Part shown: piece after piece, positions 43,952 through 55,330 of the stretch
Numbering within the stretch: the stretch's first letter is position 1
How the letters are laid out: each line of letters starts with the position of its first letter
NCBI GenBank assembly: GCA_002049455.2
Contig: KV919008.1
Location: 1 to 64,000 of the forward strand
Direction of reading: 5' to 3'
Length of the DNA: 64,000 bases
From: Porphyra umbilicalis
Lineage: Eukaryota > Rhodophyta > Bangiophyceae > Bangiales > Bangiaceae
Position numbers and translations under genes: made by a program
The notes under the pieces: generated by a model
What the model saw: only the letters and a program-made list of their open reading frames with translations
Told to the model about the DNA's origin: nothing
Database searches by the model: none

Positions 43952-44319
43952 CGTATTTTAAGAATGATGACATGGAATATTCACGGATCGGTACAATTTG
44001 AAATCCTGTCCAGGGCCGTGCACCAGCCGGTGGTTTTGATGCCGCGACGCTCTCCATCCCTATTGGTGGATGATAAAATGAACGGATGAGCGTGACAGAC
44101 CTCTGCCGCAGTCTCTTGTTTTTGCGGCCCTCGTGAGCCCAGGTATGCCTGATTTTTGCCGTGAGCAGGTCTGAGACACCGGACATTGTCTCATTGATGC
44201 TGTGTTTTCCGGAATACTTGGGTCCCCTGAAGGGCTCTGTGGTGCGTCCCAAACTTAGGAAGCCGGCATAGTTCTCGATAGGATTATGCCGGTTTTTGAC
44301 TCCGGCTTTTTCCGGAGTG
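43952..44319 (-). mobile_element. EnSpm-like terminal fragment, inverted relative of 12,327-12,705
   Basis: Read on the minus strand it starts CACTCCGGAAAAAGCCGG at 44,319 and runs with clear similarity through CTATCGAGAACTATGCCGG and CAAGTATTCCGG to CCGTGAATATTCCATG, as does 12,327-12,702. The second terminus and a target duplication were not found. It supplies the intact CACT bases that the larger copy lacks. Confidence 0.7.
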
Positions 44320-45827
44320 CCAGAGCGTCAGCGATCAAGACCATGCGCAGGTGATGCGTCGCTGGGTGCTCGCTGAGACCGATGTGAAGGCTGTCGATGA
44401 GACGGTTGACGTGGTTTTGGCTGGGGTGGACGATGAAGAGTGATGGGGCATGGTGGGTTGGTACCAGGCACACTCTTGCGTGACCAGGTGCTGCGAACGC
44501 AAGTAAATTTGGACTTAATGTCGTCCGAGTTCCCCATAAATCCCCTGGCCTTCAGGACAGGGTACTATCCAACATGCGCACAGGGGCTCCCATTCTAATT
44601 TTCTTCCGAGCTAATGCACGTTGCGAGAGTACTTGCGAAACAGCGGGGTGGCCGCGGAGAGACCTTGTACGGCTCAGGCGGATGTCACCGTACGTTGAGT
44701 CCGACATGGTTAGAAGCGTCACTCTGCAACGTATCTCTGCATGTGTCTTGGCAGCATGGCCGTACGTTGGGCGTTTGTGAGGTCCGAACATGTGAAGGAA
44801 GGGTTTTTTTCTCGTTCAGATGGCTTGAAACGGGGAGTCTGTGCTTCAGACGAGCTGGAAACGAGGATATCTGCTGCATATGACCACGCCGGGTGAGAAA
44901 TTTATGGCGTAATTGGTGGAACCTGCCACTGAGATGCTCCAGACGTTGTTTTTGTTCTTCAAAGTTTTGAACGCGCAGGAGAGGGCCAAGATCGGGGACA
45001 GTAGAGACGCGTGGAATGTGATCTGACCGTGGCGAGCAGTGACTGAAGCGGGCAGGCGCTGTGGCGCGACGCATCTGCCCGCGTGGTGCTGTGCGCGGGC
45101 CTGTGACAGGGAGAGGGCGGCTCCGTGCTTGTGGCCCGTGCGAGGGGGTGGTGGTGTCGCGGTGGCGAAACTGGCCGTTCGGGATGTCGCGCAGCTGACC
45201 GCGCGGTACGTCGTGGCGGGAGGAGACCGGACAGTAGGGTACGCTTGGGGGGTTGTGGAGGGGTTGAGGGGCCGTGGGGCGGGAGAGGGGGGGGGTGCAG
45301 GCGCCGCTGGCTTGCCGGTAGCAGCCCCTACGGCAGCGGCGACGGCCCCTGCGCCCGCGCCCCGTGCTGCGATAGGCTTGTTGCTGGCAACAAACCTAGC
45401 CACCATAAACGAGTGGGCGGGAGTGGCGTGGCGTTTGCCTCGGGGGGCGGGTGGGCTGCGCGGTAGCGGCAGCGAAGGCGGACGTAGGTGTGGGGCCGGA
45501 GGGCTGGGGGGAGGGAGGCTGTCGCAGAGCCGTGTGTGACTTGGGACTTTCGCAAGAACGGCGTCGCCTGGGTGGGGGGCCGGCGTGCTCCGGCTCGGGC
45601 GTGCGCGCCTGCCCGAGGACGCGCGCAGGGACATGAAAATAAAACCCAAAGCAGTGCATGAAAAATGTAACGACGTGCCAAGTGAAGCGCGACGCGTTAT
45701 GTTTGAAGTTTAAAGAATGCTTCGGAACTTACACAAATAGATGGTCCTCGATCACGGCAGAACTCCAGGCCAGGGTGTTTTCGCGTTCGCGCTTTCAGTG
45801 CTGTCCTTCTTATTACTTCTCTGTCTC
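44320..45827. other. Region without a recognised gene
   Basis: A GC-rich patch at 45,040-45,560 is open on both strands (plus 45,039-45,539; minus 45,649-44,846). It resembles host coding composition but shows no motif. The inverted 30-bp conserved motif is at 45,770-45,799. Confidence 0.35.
45770..45799 (-). repeat. Conserved terminal-like motif, copy 3 (inverted)
   Basis: CCAGGGTGTTTTCGCG followed by TTCGCGCTTTCAGT, the inverse of the motifs at 4186-4214 and 27,047-27,076. Confidence 0.6.
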
Positions 45828-46812
45828 CAGAGGTGGCAGGTGATTTTTATATGATTCTAATCATGATGATTATAATCATCATAATCATTTTACATCACGG
45901 GCTGATGATTATATTCACATGGCCATGCAAGGGGCTTTACAGATGGGCTTACAAGAAGGGGGCTACTAGGAGATAGAAACAGCTTGTCGGCCTGTCAACT
46001 GACAGATTCAAGCGTTTCACTGGCTGTTTGGCAAGTCCACGACTGCCGTTAGTGTCAACATTTCTAAGGACACTCCCTGCTGCACTCACACGGTACGCTT
46101 CCACAGAGGGAAGAATTGGCAACGAGCATAGCAGTCTGACGCATTTGTGCGCAAGGAAGAGTGAAGAAAGAGTCTGTGCCAAGTGACAGAGCGTCAAAGA
46201 GCACCACACGCATATGAAGACAGGCGTCTGCAATAAAAGCCAGGGTTACCATGGCGTCAGTACCCAATTGCCACATAGAATCGTACGTAGTACATCTGAG
46301 CGAGGCTGCCAGGTGTGGTCGATTCATGTTGGCCTCCCATGCGTTTTTCATGGCCCGTGAAGCGACTGGAGTGCAGGAGGACGCTTGGTCAAAGCCGCGG
46401 CATCGTCACGGGCAACCGCTCAGGCCAGACCTGAGTCTCACTATCCAGAATGACATGTGGCTTTAGCTGCACGATCGTTTCTCACCATCAGTAGCTGCTC
46501 AGCGGCGGCGGTGTCGGCACTGTATTCTTTCGTCACGAACACAGCCCTCAACCCTGCCGAAGTCACACTCGTAGCTTTGGAAGGGATGCTTCGTAAGTTC
46601 GCTTCTCAGGTCTAATGTCGACTTGATTGGACTTGTCATACTTCTGTGTACTTCTGCTCTGTCGAAAAGGTGCCCAACGAATAAAATCGTGACCAATGAT
46701 TATAATCCATAGAAATCGCCCCATACGGTTTAAAATCAACGGGTTGATCATCATCATTTTACCCGAGCCCAGGAATGATTAGAGCACACCCAACAACGTC
46801 TTCCCCAAGTCC

Positions 46813-47465
46813 GAATGTGTATACGTGTCAGAAACGTGTCTCCCAAATGCTCCACGTGGCTCAGTTTAGGCTCTTGGGGTTGGGGACGGCTCCACAGCAA
46901 CGTCGGGCACCCCAAATCGAAGAGAGAAAACGCGAATCTAGTTGATCGGAATCACATAAGTACACACAGATTCAGCGGGCAGAAAATGGGGGGTGAGGCC
47001 CTTGTCCCCCATTCTCTGCACGATTTGGGGAGTCGGAGCTCTCCTCCCCATCTTGTTCAGCTCTCTCATTGGCTGGCGCTGCTTTGGCCGCCGTTCGAAA
47101 TGCTTGTGTCGTGGCATCCGGCTTTTTAGAAAACTGCAGTGACAAACCATGCACTTTGTGTCGCGGGAGAGCGATCGAGCGCTCACCGTTTGCAACGGTA
47201 TCGCGACTGCTACGGACCGTCGCATCGAGCACGCGACCACAGGCGACCGTGCCTCCACCCCGGGATGCGACCGTTTCGGGGGTCCAGCGGGGGGCATTGA
47301 AACGGTCTGCCGGGGGGGCGGGCGAAAGGAAATCTGCTCTGTCTGTGCGGTGTGTTCACTGTGGGGTGCTGGGGAGATCCGAGTGCAGGTGGCACCGTCA
47401 GCGCGGCGCCGTCGTCGTCGACGGCCGTCCGCCGCCACCGTCGTGGCGACCGTCTTCTTCGCGCG
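46813..47465. other. 5' non-coding part of the Harbinger element
   Basis: A leader between the left terminus and the transposase ATG, with no ORF supported. Confidence 0.5.
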
Positions 47466-49615
47466 ATGGACGACCCTTTTGATTTGTCCGCAGACGCGAT
47501 GCTGGAGGATACGGAGGACCTACAAATTGCTTCGGCGGTTGCGGCGCACCTACACGCGTTGCGTCATTGGCGGAAGCGTGCCCGTGGGTCTCGGGTGCAC
47601 CGGCGGCCGCGTTATGTTGGATCTGTGCCGGGCCGCCGGCCGAATAAGCGGCGTAACTTCCGCTCAGGTTTGCGTGCTATTCTGAGAGATTATTTTGGTC
47701 TCAATGGGGAGCCGCCTGTCTACAACGAGGGTGACTTTGAGCGTCGGTTCCGCGTGCCGCGCAGCGTGTTTCTTCGTATATACAATGCCGTGAAGGACCG
47801 ACCGTTTTTTGCGCAGCGCATCAATGCGACTGGCCGGCTCCAGGCTCACCCCTTGCAAAAGGTGGTTGCGGCTTTTCGAGTCATTGCGTATGGGGAGGCG
47901 CCGGACAGGACTGATTAATATGTGCGACTGTCCGCTTCAACTATTGCTATGTCGGTGCGAGAGTTGATGCGCTTTATTGTGAATGAGTTTGGACCCTCAT
48001 ATTTGCGTCCCCCCACCCCTGAAGAACTGCAGCGCATTCTGACGCGCAATGCTGAGCGCGGGATGCCCGGTTGCATGGGCTCCCTTGACTGCAGCCACTG
48101 GGAGTGGCGCAACTGCCCTAAGGCGTTCGCTGGCATGTACCAGAATCGCCACGGGAAGCGTTCCGTGGTGATGGAGACCGTTTGTGATGAGGACCTCTGG
48201 ATTTGGCATTTATTTGTGGGGTGTTCTGGATCTCACAACGACCTGAACGTTATGCATGTTTCCCCCCTCTATTTATCCGTTACGAACGGAGAATGGCCGC
48301 CCCGTACATTTTCTTACACTGCTAACGGCACGACCCGCACGCTCCTGTATTATCTTGTGGATGGTATTTATCCTCGGTTCGCGTTTTTCGTCTCTCCGTT
48401 TCCTAACCCCACGACAGAAGTAGAGGTTACATTTAACCGACTTCAAGAAGCCCTGCGGAAAGATGTCGAACGACTGTATGCCGTGCTTACGGCACGTTTT
48501 CATGTGGCTTTGCACCCTGCAAAGTACTCCACCGTTGAGCAGATGGTCACCGTCACTAAGGCGGTGGCCATCCTGCACAACATGGTCACCGAGAAGCGAA
48601 GCGACGGGTATGTGTCCCGCACCCGTATGGCCGCCGGCGGTCAGGCGGCCGGCGGCGGCGGGGCGGCGGGGCCTGCGGGTGGGCACGGCGGCGCCGCCGG
48701 CAACGCCGGCGGCGGCAATGGAGGAGCGGCCGCCGCCGGCGGTGACGGATCCACCGGCGGTGGTCTGGTTATGGGCGGGGGGGCTGGGGGAGTTGCGGCG
48801 GCGGGCGCGCCGGCGGTCAGGCGGCCGGCGGCGGCGGGGGAGCGGCGGTACTTGGTGGTGTGCGCGGTGCTGCCGCCGGTGACGCCGGCGGCGGCAATGG
48901 AGGAGCGGCCGCCGCCGGCGGTGATGGATCCGCCGGCGGCGATTTGGTTGCGGGTGGGGGGGCTGGGGGAGTTGCGGCGGCGGGCGCCGCCGCGGGCGGT
49001 CAGGCGGCCGGCGGCGGCGGCGGGGCGGCGGTACTTGGTGGTGTGCGCGGTGCTGCCGCCGGTGACGCCGGCGGCGGCAATGGAGGAGCGGCCGCCGCCG
49101 GCGGTGATGGATCCGCCGGCGGCGATTTGGTTGCTGGTGGGGGGGCTGGGGGAGTTGCGGCGGCGGCCGCCGCCGCCGGCGGTCAGGCGGCCGGCGGCGG
49201 CGGCGGGGCGGCGGTACTTGGTGGTGTGCGCGGTGCTGCCGCCGGTGACGCCGGCGGCGGCAATGGAGGAGCGGCCGCCGCCGGCGGTGATGGATCCGCC
49301 GGCGGCGATTTGGTTGCTGGTGGGGGGGCTGGGGGAGCTGCGGCGGCGGCCGCTGCCGCCGGTAGCGGTCAGGCGGCCGGCGGTGGTGCTGAGGGAATGC
49401 AGGACGATGGAGACGGCCTTGTGGGGGGCGGTGATCCCCCCCCCGCCATTGCGCCCGCCATTGCACACGTAGCCTGGCTACCTGTAGGCACTTTTGGGCA
49501 AGCGTTAGGCGCTTGGGCAGAGACGCGGAGCGAGGAGGAGCACCTGAAGCTGAGGCATGACCTGGCGGAGGACGTATGGGCGGACAGAGCAACGCTTTTA
49601 GAGCCGTACCTTTAA
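47466..49615 (+). pseudogene. Harbinger DDE transposase (Plant_tran / DDE_Tnp_4 type), one stop and one frame change
   Basis: Begins MDDPFDLSADAMLEDTED. Family motifs follow: FGLNGEPPVYNEGDFERRFR, RVPRSVFLRIYNAV, LQKVVAAFRVIAYGEAPDRT, DYVRLSAST-type segment, GMPGCMGSLDCSHWEWRNCP (first Asp), GCSGSHNDLNVM (second Asp), DGIYPRFAFFVSPF and VTFNRLQEALRKDVERLYAV (Glu). All three catalytic acids are present. A single TAA at 47,916-47,918 interrupts the frame where relatives read D-E-Y, so one base change from GAA would explain it. After the core a Gly/Ala tandem repeat (48,630-49,380) contains one frame change near 48,820. The C-terminus ELxLRHDLAEDVWAD-type (HLKLRHDLAEDVWADRATLL) is intact. Confidence 0.85.
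48716..49380 (+). repeat. About 180-bp tandem repeat in the Harbinger transposase gene
   Basis: Four units of 180-183 bp, the last three almost identical, each coding a Gly/Ala-rich block (GGNGGAAAAGGDGSAGGDLV). They are multiples of three, so the frame is kept between units. They sit between the catalytic core and the conserved C-terminus. Confidence 0.85.
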
Positions 49616-50032
49616 AAAGAGACGAACAAAGGTTTTTTTTTCCCGCCTCGCGGTTTTTTTTTCCTTACATCCGTGTGTCTTCGTGAGCGTGTTTCGTGGA
49701 GCCTGCCTTGGCTGCCTTTTGAGAGGTACTGTAGACCTGCGCAAAGGCCGCCGCCGCCACACACGCACAGTTGTTACTGACGCGCCGACGGCGGCGGCGT
49801 GCGAAAGGCACAGCACGGCAGCTCAGCATCGGCGCAAAGTCGGCGTGACGGCGAGCAGCGCTGCGGCTATCGCGCAGATCTCTGCCGCTGCTGGAGTGGT
49901 GAGCTACCCGGGACCGACGCGAGAGGGATACTCTCTGTCGGACGCAAAGACGAAGTAAGTAGGAAAAAAAACCCCTGCCCAACGGGGAAAAAAAAACCTT
50001 TGAAGTCGCTGTCCAATACGCACTCTTACACA
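49616..50032. other. Spacer between the two convergent Harbinger genes
   Basis: Several T- and A-rich runs (49,633-49,665, 49,966-49,990) suit 3' ends of both genes. No other feature is recognised. Confidence 0.5.
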
Positions 50033-51429
50033 CTACCGGTACTCCGCGTTGCTATCGTCATCACTCGAGTCGTCACCCTCAGCGTCTTGCCGGTCCTCCG
50101 AACAATCCGCGCCATCGTCGCGCACAGGAAAAACAGGCACCACAAAAATGCCATCGTTCTCATCGTCGAGTGTCTTGGACCCAGCGGCAAGAGCCGCCGC
50201 TGCCTTGGCCTGCTTTGTCGACAGCGACCGCCGGCCACGGCTTGCTGCACCAGAGCCGGCGGCCGAGGCCGCCGGTGAGGACACAGTCGCAGTCGTCGTC
50301 TTGACCGCAGACGCCGGCGGCGCACCCCCAGGGGCGCTCGCCGCCGGCGTAGATGCCGGCACCACCGCCGTGCCAGCCGGCGGCTCCTGCGCCGGCGGCA
50401 TACGCGGCGTCGACGATGATGTCAGCGCGGGTGTGGAGGGTGTAGACTCCCCTGCCGCCGGCGCATCTCCTGTAGACGCCGGCGGCGGAGACGCCTCCGA
50501 CAAAGTATCCGGCGGGGACAGCGCCAAGCCGGCCGCCGCCATCAGCTTGCGAGCATGCGCGCGTCGAAACGCGACAGCTTCCGGCGTGTCGCGCATCTCG
50601 GCCGAGTTAAAAAAAGCCACGGTCGTGCGCTCCGCCGTTGCTTGCGCCAGCGCGGACAGCGCGTCGGTGCTCGCCTTGAACATACGCGACTCCTGGATGC
50701 CCGCCGCCTTGTCACGCTTGGCGGCCTTCGCACCACGCGGGCGCGACTGGTAGCCGCCAGCACCCGCGTCCTCTCCGTCCTCGTCAGAGTCGCTTGTCGA
50801 GCGGCCGCCGGGAGAGCCGCCGGCTGATCCGGCACCGGCGGCGCCGCCATCGGCTGCGGCGGCCCCTGCGGCCCCGCTGAACTTGTCGACGTGCCGCAGC
50901 ACCCGCCAGCACGGGACCCACGGGCAGTGCACTTGCTTGGCTTTGCGCTTGGTCGCCTTGCCCTTGGCCTTGTCCGCCGTGCGGTCCTTGCGTATCGCCT
51001 CGTACACATTGGCGCCACAGAAGCGCGCCATCGCAGCGCTGATCATGTCCTCGTCACTTGGGTTGCCCGTCAGCTCCATGCGCTTGACCGCCATGTAGTG
51101 GGAGCCAAACTCGTTCACGCCCTTGCGGATCTTGTCCCACTGCTTCTGCACCCCCCCCACGCCGCGCTCAGTGCGCCGGCGGACGCCAGGGCGCCCCGCC
51201 AGCAGCCCCTTCCATGCCGCCACGACCGAGGCCCAAAACGTCGGCCCACTCTGGTCCGCCCCCTTGACGGGGTCCAGGGACGTGCTTAAGTACGCCTTAC
51301 ACAGCGCCACACGTTCCTCATCCGTCCACCCCAGCCCAGTCCCCATCGGTGGGGGTGCGTACGTCGGCGCAGCAACGCCACAGCCGACGGCGTCAACGTC
51401 CCCTACTTGTGCACCGGCGGCGGCGTGCC

Positions 51430-51650
51430 CGTCGCTGCCGCCGGCTTCTCCTGGCCCGCCGGCTTGTCCTGGCCCGCCGGCTTGTCCTGGCCCGCCGGCT
51501 TGTCCTGGCCCGCCGGCTTGTCCTGGCCCGCCGGCTTGTCCTGGCCCGCCGGCTGGTCCTGGTCCGCCGGCCGGTCCTGGCCCGCCGGCTGGTCGTGGCC
51601 CGCCGACTTGTCGTGGCCCGCCGGCTTGTCGTGGCCCGCCGCCGGCGTGT
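51430..51650 (-). repeat. 18-bp tandem repeat (KPAGQD) in the Myb-like gene
   Basis: About twelve units of CTGGCCCGCCGGCTTGTC on the plus strand, with a few variants. Each unit contains CCGCCGGC. Confidence 0.9.
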
Positions 51651-52089
51651 CCGCCGACGCCTCCCCCGGAGCCTCTGGACTCAACGTCGGGACGGGCGGG
51701 GGGTGCACGGCGGCTGCCGGCGGCTGGCATTCGGCGGGTGAGGGCTGCGCGTCGCCGGCTTGCGGTTGATCTGCAGCCGGCGGTGCCGACTCCCCGCCGG
51801 CTTCAGACGGCCCGTTGGCTGGCGGCGGCGCCTGCGAGCCACCGCCTTCGCGCCGGGAGGCCCCGGAAGGTGTGGGGTCGCCGCCGGCTTGTGGCAAAAC
51901 ACGATTAGCCGGCGGCGGCAACGCCGCCCGTGCCTCGCCCCCACGCGATTGGCCGCCGCCTTGAGGTGGCACACCGTCTGGCGGCGGCGCGCACCTGCCG
52001 CCGGCGAGCGGCAGACAGCCGCGAGCCGGCGGCGCGCTCACGTCTTGCGGCAGGAGTTGACCTTGGTCTCGCGGCCCGCCGCCGTTCAC

Positions 52090-53335
52090 GCCTCCAGGCG
52101 GCGGTCCCCCGCCTGTCGGATGCCGTCCGTCGCCGCCGCCGACTTGACGAGGGATCCGCCCAGCCGGCGGCACCCAGTCGCTGCGCGGCGGCAACGACGC
52201 CCGTCCTTGCCCGCCGCCCCAATGGCCGTCCCCTTGTGGTGATGGACCTCCAGGCGGCGGCCCCGAGTTGCCGCCGGCTTGGCGTGGGTGCGGATCAGCC
52301 GGCGGCGCCCAGTCGTTACGCTGCGGCGACGGCGCCCGTCCTTGCCCCCCACCCCAGTTTCCGCCGGCTTGATGTGGGTGTCGATCAGCCGGCGGCGCCC
52401 AGCTGTCGCGCGGCAGCGACGGCGCTCGTCCTTGCCCCCCGCCCCAGTTGCCGCCGGCTTGATGTTGGTGCGAATCAGCCGGCGGCGCCCAGTTGTTGCG
52501 CGGCGGTGACGGCGCCCGTCCTTGCCCCCCGCCCCAACTGCCGCCGGCTTGATGTTGGTGCGAATCAGCCGGCGGCGCCCAGTTGTTGCGCGGCGGTGAC
52601 GGCGCCCGTCCTTGCCCTTCGCCCCAATTGCCGCCGGCTTGCTGAGGTCGCAAATCAGCCGGCGGCGCCCAGTTGTTGCGCGGCGCTGACGGCGCCCGTC
52701 CTTGCCCCCCGCCCCAGTTGCCGCCGGCTTGCTGAGGGTACCGACCAGCCGGCGGCGCCCAGTTGTTGCGCGGCGGTGACGGCGCCCGTCCTTGCCCCCC
52801 GCCCCAGTTGCCGCCGGCTTGATTTTGGTGCAAATCAGCCGGCGGCGCCCAGTTGTTGCGCGCCGGCGACGGCGCCCGACCTTGCCCCCCGCCCCAGAGG
52901 CCGCCGGCTTGATGTTGGTGCGAATCAGCCGGCGGCGCCCAGCTGTTGCGCGGCGGCGACGGCGCCCGTCCTTGCCCCCCGCCCCAGTTGCCGCCGGCTT
53001 GTTGAGGGTGCCGACCAGCCGGCGGCGCCCAGCTGTTGCGCGGCGGCGACGGCGCCCGTCCTTGCCCCCCACCCCAGTTGCCGCCGGCTTGTTGAGGGTG
53101 CCGACCAGCCGGCGGCGCCCAGTTGTTGCGCGGTGGCGACGGCGCCCGCCCTTGCCCGCCGCCCTAGTTGCCGCCGGCTTGTTGTGGACGGCTACCAGCC
53201 GGCGGCGCCCAGTTGCTGCGCGGTGGCGACGGCGCACGCCCTTGTCCCCCGCCCCAGTTGCCGCCGGCTTGTTGAGGGTGCCGACCAGCCGGCGGCGCCC
53301 AGTTGTTGCGCGGCGGTGATGGCGCCCGTCCGCCG
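52090..53335 (-). repeat. 90-bp tandem repeat in the Myb-like gene
   Basis: About fourteen 90-bp units, each with GCCCCAGTTGCCGCCGGCTT near its start and AGCCGGCGGCGCCCAGTTGT in the middle, coding the 30-residue repeat. Most are over nine-tenths identical by eye. Each unit presents a GCCGCCGGC and an inverted GCCGGCGGC, spaced about 25 bp apart. Confidence 0.9.
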
Positions 53336-53689
53336 CACGTCGGTGACGATGTGGAGCACGGCGGGCACCCCCCGAGGTGGCACGAATAGGTGCACCGCGC
53401 GAGCACGGCGAGACGCTCTTGGTGCCGCCGACGCTGGTCCCTCCTCCGCTCCGTGTCGCGCTCCGGGTCGGGCTTGCGGGTCATGGTGGGAGAGGGGGGA
53501 GAGCGGCGGCTCTTGAACAGATTGGCCGAGGGTCAGGGAGGGGGGGGGGGCGGAGGGGACGAGGCACCGTTGCGCACACGGCTGCCCGCCGGCGCCCACG
53601 CAGCACCGGCGGCGCACGCGGGCAAAGAGCCACACGCGGGTGGCCGGCGGCAAAAAAAAAACAAGCGGGGGGGAGGGGGGGAACCGCCG

Positions 53690-53945
53690 CCAGCGTGCCA
53701 CGCCGGCGGCAAGGGCGGGAAAAGCTCAACGGTAGAAGGGGGGGTGGGGGGGACGGCCGCCGGCGTGCCACGCCGGCGGCAACGGCGGGAAGAGCTCAAC
53801 GGTAGCAGGGGGGGGGGGGGGCAGCCGCCGGCGTCCCACGCCGGCGGCAAGGGCGGAAAGAGCTCAACGGTAGCAGGGGGGGCGGGGGGGCAGCCGCCGG
53901 CGTCCCACGCCGGCGGCAAGGGCGGGAAGAACTCAACGGTAGGGG
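53690..53945. repeat. 60-bp palindromic repeats at the 5' side of the Myb-like gene
   Basis: Four units, each with a perfect or near-perfect inverted repeat (GCCGCCGGCGT, CCCACG or GCCACG, CGCCGGCGGC) followed by AAGGGCGGGAA and AGCTCAACGGTAG and a G run. They lie upstream of the Myb-like gene and outside its coding frame, so selection or function at DNA level is possible, e.g. binding of the element's own proteins. Confidence 0.8.
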
Positions 53946-55330
53946 GATGCGCGCAGGAGCTCGTTGGGATGAAAGAGCGGGGGAGCACGGGCCGCCGGCG
54001 GACGGCGTGTTCATATGCCGTCGCCGGCGGCCGACAGCACGCGTCACGAGAAGCACGCGCGCGCGGAGCACGAGCGCGCGACCGCAGCCCAGGGGGCGCC
54101 CCCCGTGCGGCCGATGGCGGCCCAGGGGGCGCCCCAACGAGCCGCAGATGGCAGCCCACGCGGCGGCCCCTCGTGCGCGTGCGTGGATCGGGGGGCGCAG
54201 GGTGCTGCGGGCCCGCCCGAGCGGGAGGTGTGCCCGAGACCGCCCGGGGAGGTGCATTTGAGGCTCCCCGAACGGCCTCCCCTGCGACACAGCCCCACGC
54301 AGCGCCGTCCACAAGGCGGGCCACACCGACACTGGCACGGGGACTCGTGCGTGCCCCTGTGTCGGCGAGATCCCCGCCTCGTGGAAGCGGCTGAGGCACC
54401 AGCCGCGCCACGCTTGACGTGAGGCTGCCATATGACCGATTTGAGGGGGGGTGCGGGCCTGGCGCCAACAGGGACCAAAGCAATCTGATCACGGGCCGGC
54501 TGACCCCTGGCGATGATGGATCCGCCTCCCTTCCAACATATCTTTGAACATTTCCAGCAGCCAATGATATGGCTTCGATCAGATTGGAAACTTTCAAAGA
54601 TTCCTGATTGCATGCAAACGGATCACGTGATTGACTGCGCGACCGCGCCGATATTCCCGCGCGGGCCCACCGACACTGTCCGTTTCGACGATTGCGGCAG
54701 TGCTCGCTCAGAGCACGCCAACGCCGCCACCAGCAAAGGCGCCGTCCGCCTTTCGTTCTGGAAGCATTCGAATCGAAGCATCTGTTGGACCGTGCGGTGC
54801 CTGCCGTGGCCGCGTCTTGACAGCGCATCGCGCAGCGCATCGTTCCCAGGGTCCTCGACCGAGAGCCGCGGCTCTGCGCTGTCGCGTGAGGCTCGCCATC
54901 TGTGACTAGTTCGCCAGGTGTCTTCCCGAAGTGAGATTTTTCTGCATCGTGCCAGCAGGGCGACCAGTTCCTGTCAGTTCGTGGCGCTTTCTTTTAGACG
55001 TGTGAGCCTGACTTTCGGTATATTTACTCAGATGACAAAAGTCTGCACAGACGATTGGAAAGTTGCGAGCCGTTCTTGTCCGGATCGCAGCCTTTTCGCC
55101 GCTCCCTCCCTGACCTCGTGATTGCTTGGATATTTGTCCGATTTCTGAACACTTGGGGGTCGACGTTGCTAGGTACGCTTCCCCCATCTTCTTGCACCCA
55201 TCTCTGGACCATGTAGCCCCTGTTTTCGATAACTCCAGGACCGCGGAGGGCCCTCTTGGATGAGAAAAATGGGGGGCCGCTCAGCGTCCTCCACGTAAGC
55301 AAACGTGGCATATTCCGTTTGGGGTTTCAG
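53946..55330. other. Right non-coding part of the Harbinger element
   Basis: A GC-rich stretch to 54,420, then ordinary sequence. Open frames here (for example 53,533-54,840 minus) appear to be by-products of composition. A degenerate internal copy of the terminus is near 55,147-55,176. Confidence 0.45.

Larger units (their letters stand above)
50033..53484 (-). pseudogene. Harbinger-associated Myb/SANT-like DNA-binding protein with long N-terminal repeats
   Basis: The minus-strand frame from ATG 53,484 (MTRKPDPERDTERRR) runs into about fourteen 30-residue repeats (QAGGNWGGGQGRAPSPPRNN plus WAPPADxHPQ) and then about ten KPAGQD hexapeptides. It is interrupted by TAG at 53,164-53,166, where the repeat has Trp (TGG). 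After a frame change near 51,410 comes the conserved domain: MGTGLGWTDEERVALCKAYL, TFWASVVAAWKGLLAGRPG, VGGVQKQWDKIRKGVNEFGS, a basic cluster and a C-terminal segment FNSAEMRDTPEAVAFRRAHA. Harbinger elements encode such a Myb-like (NAM-associated) protein that recruits the transposase to DNA. The length is several times that of known partners because of the repeats. Confidence 0.8.

Noticed and set aside
47922-49472. Transposase C-terminus as given by the same frame to 49,472
   Set aside because: In the repeat that frame turns into Arg/Pro-rich sequence, while the neighbouring frame gives Gly/Ala repeats and then the conserved C-terminal helix to 49,615.
51430-51650. CRISPR-like array
   Set aside because: The 18-bp units are contiguous without unique spacers and code for KPAGQD; the genome is eukaryotic.
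52086-53237. Arg-rich minus-strand frame of 383 codons
   Set aside because: Alternative reading of the 90-bp repeat; the frame with GGNWGGGQGR units is the one linked to the Myb-like gene.
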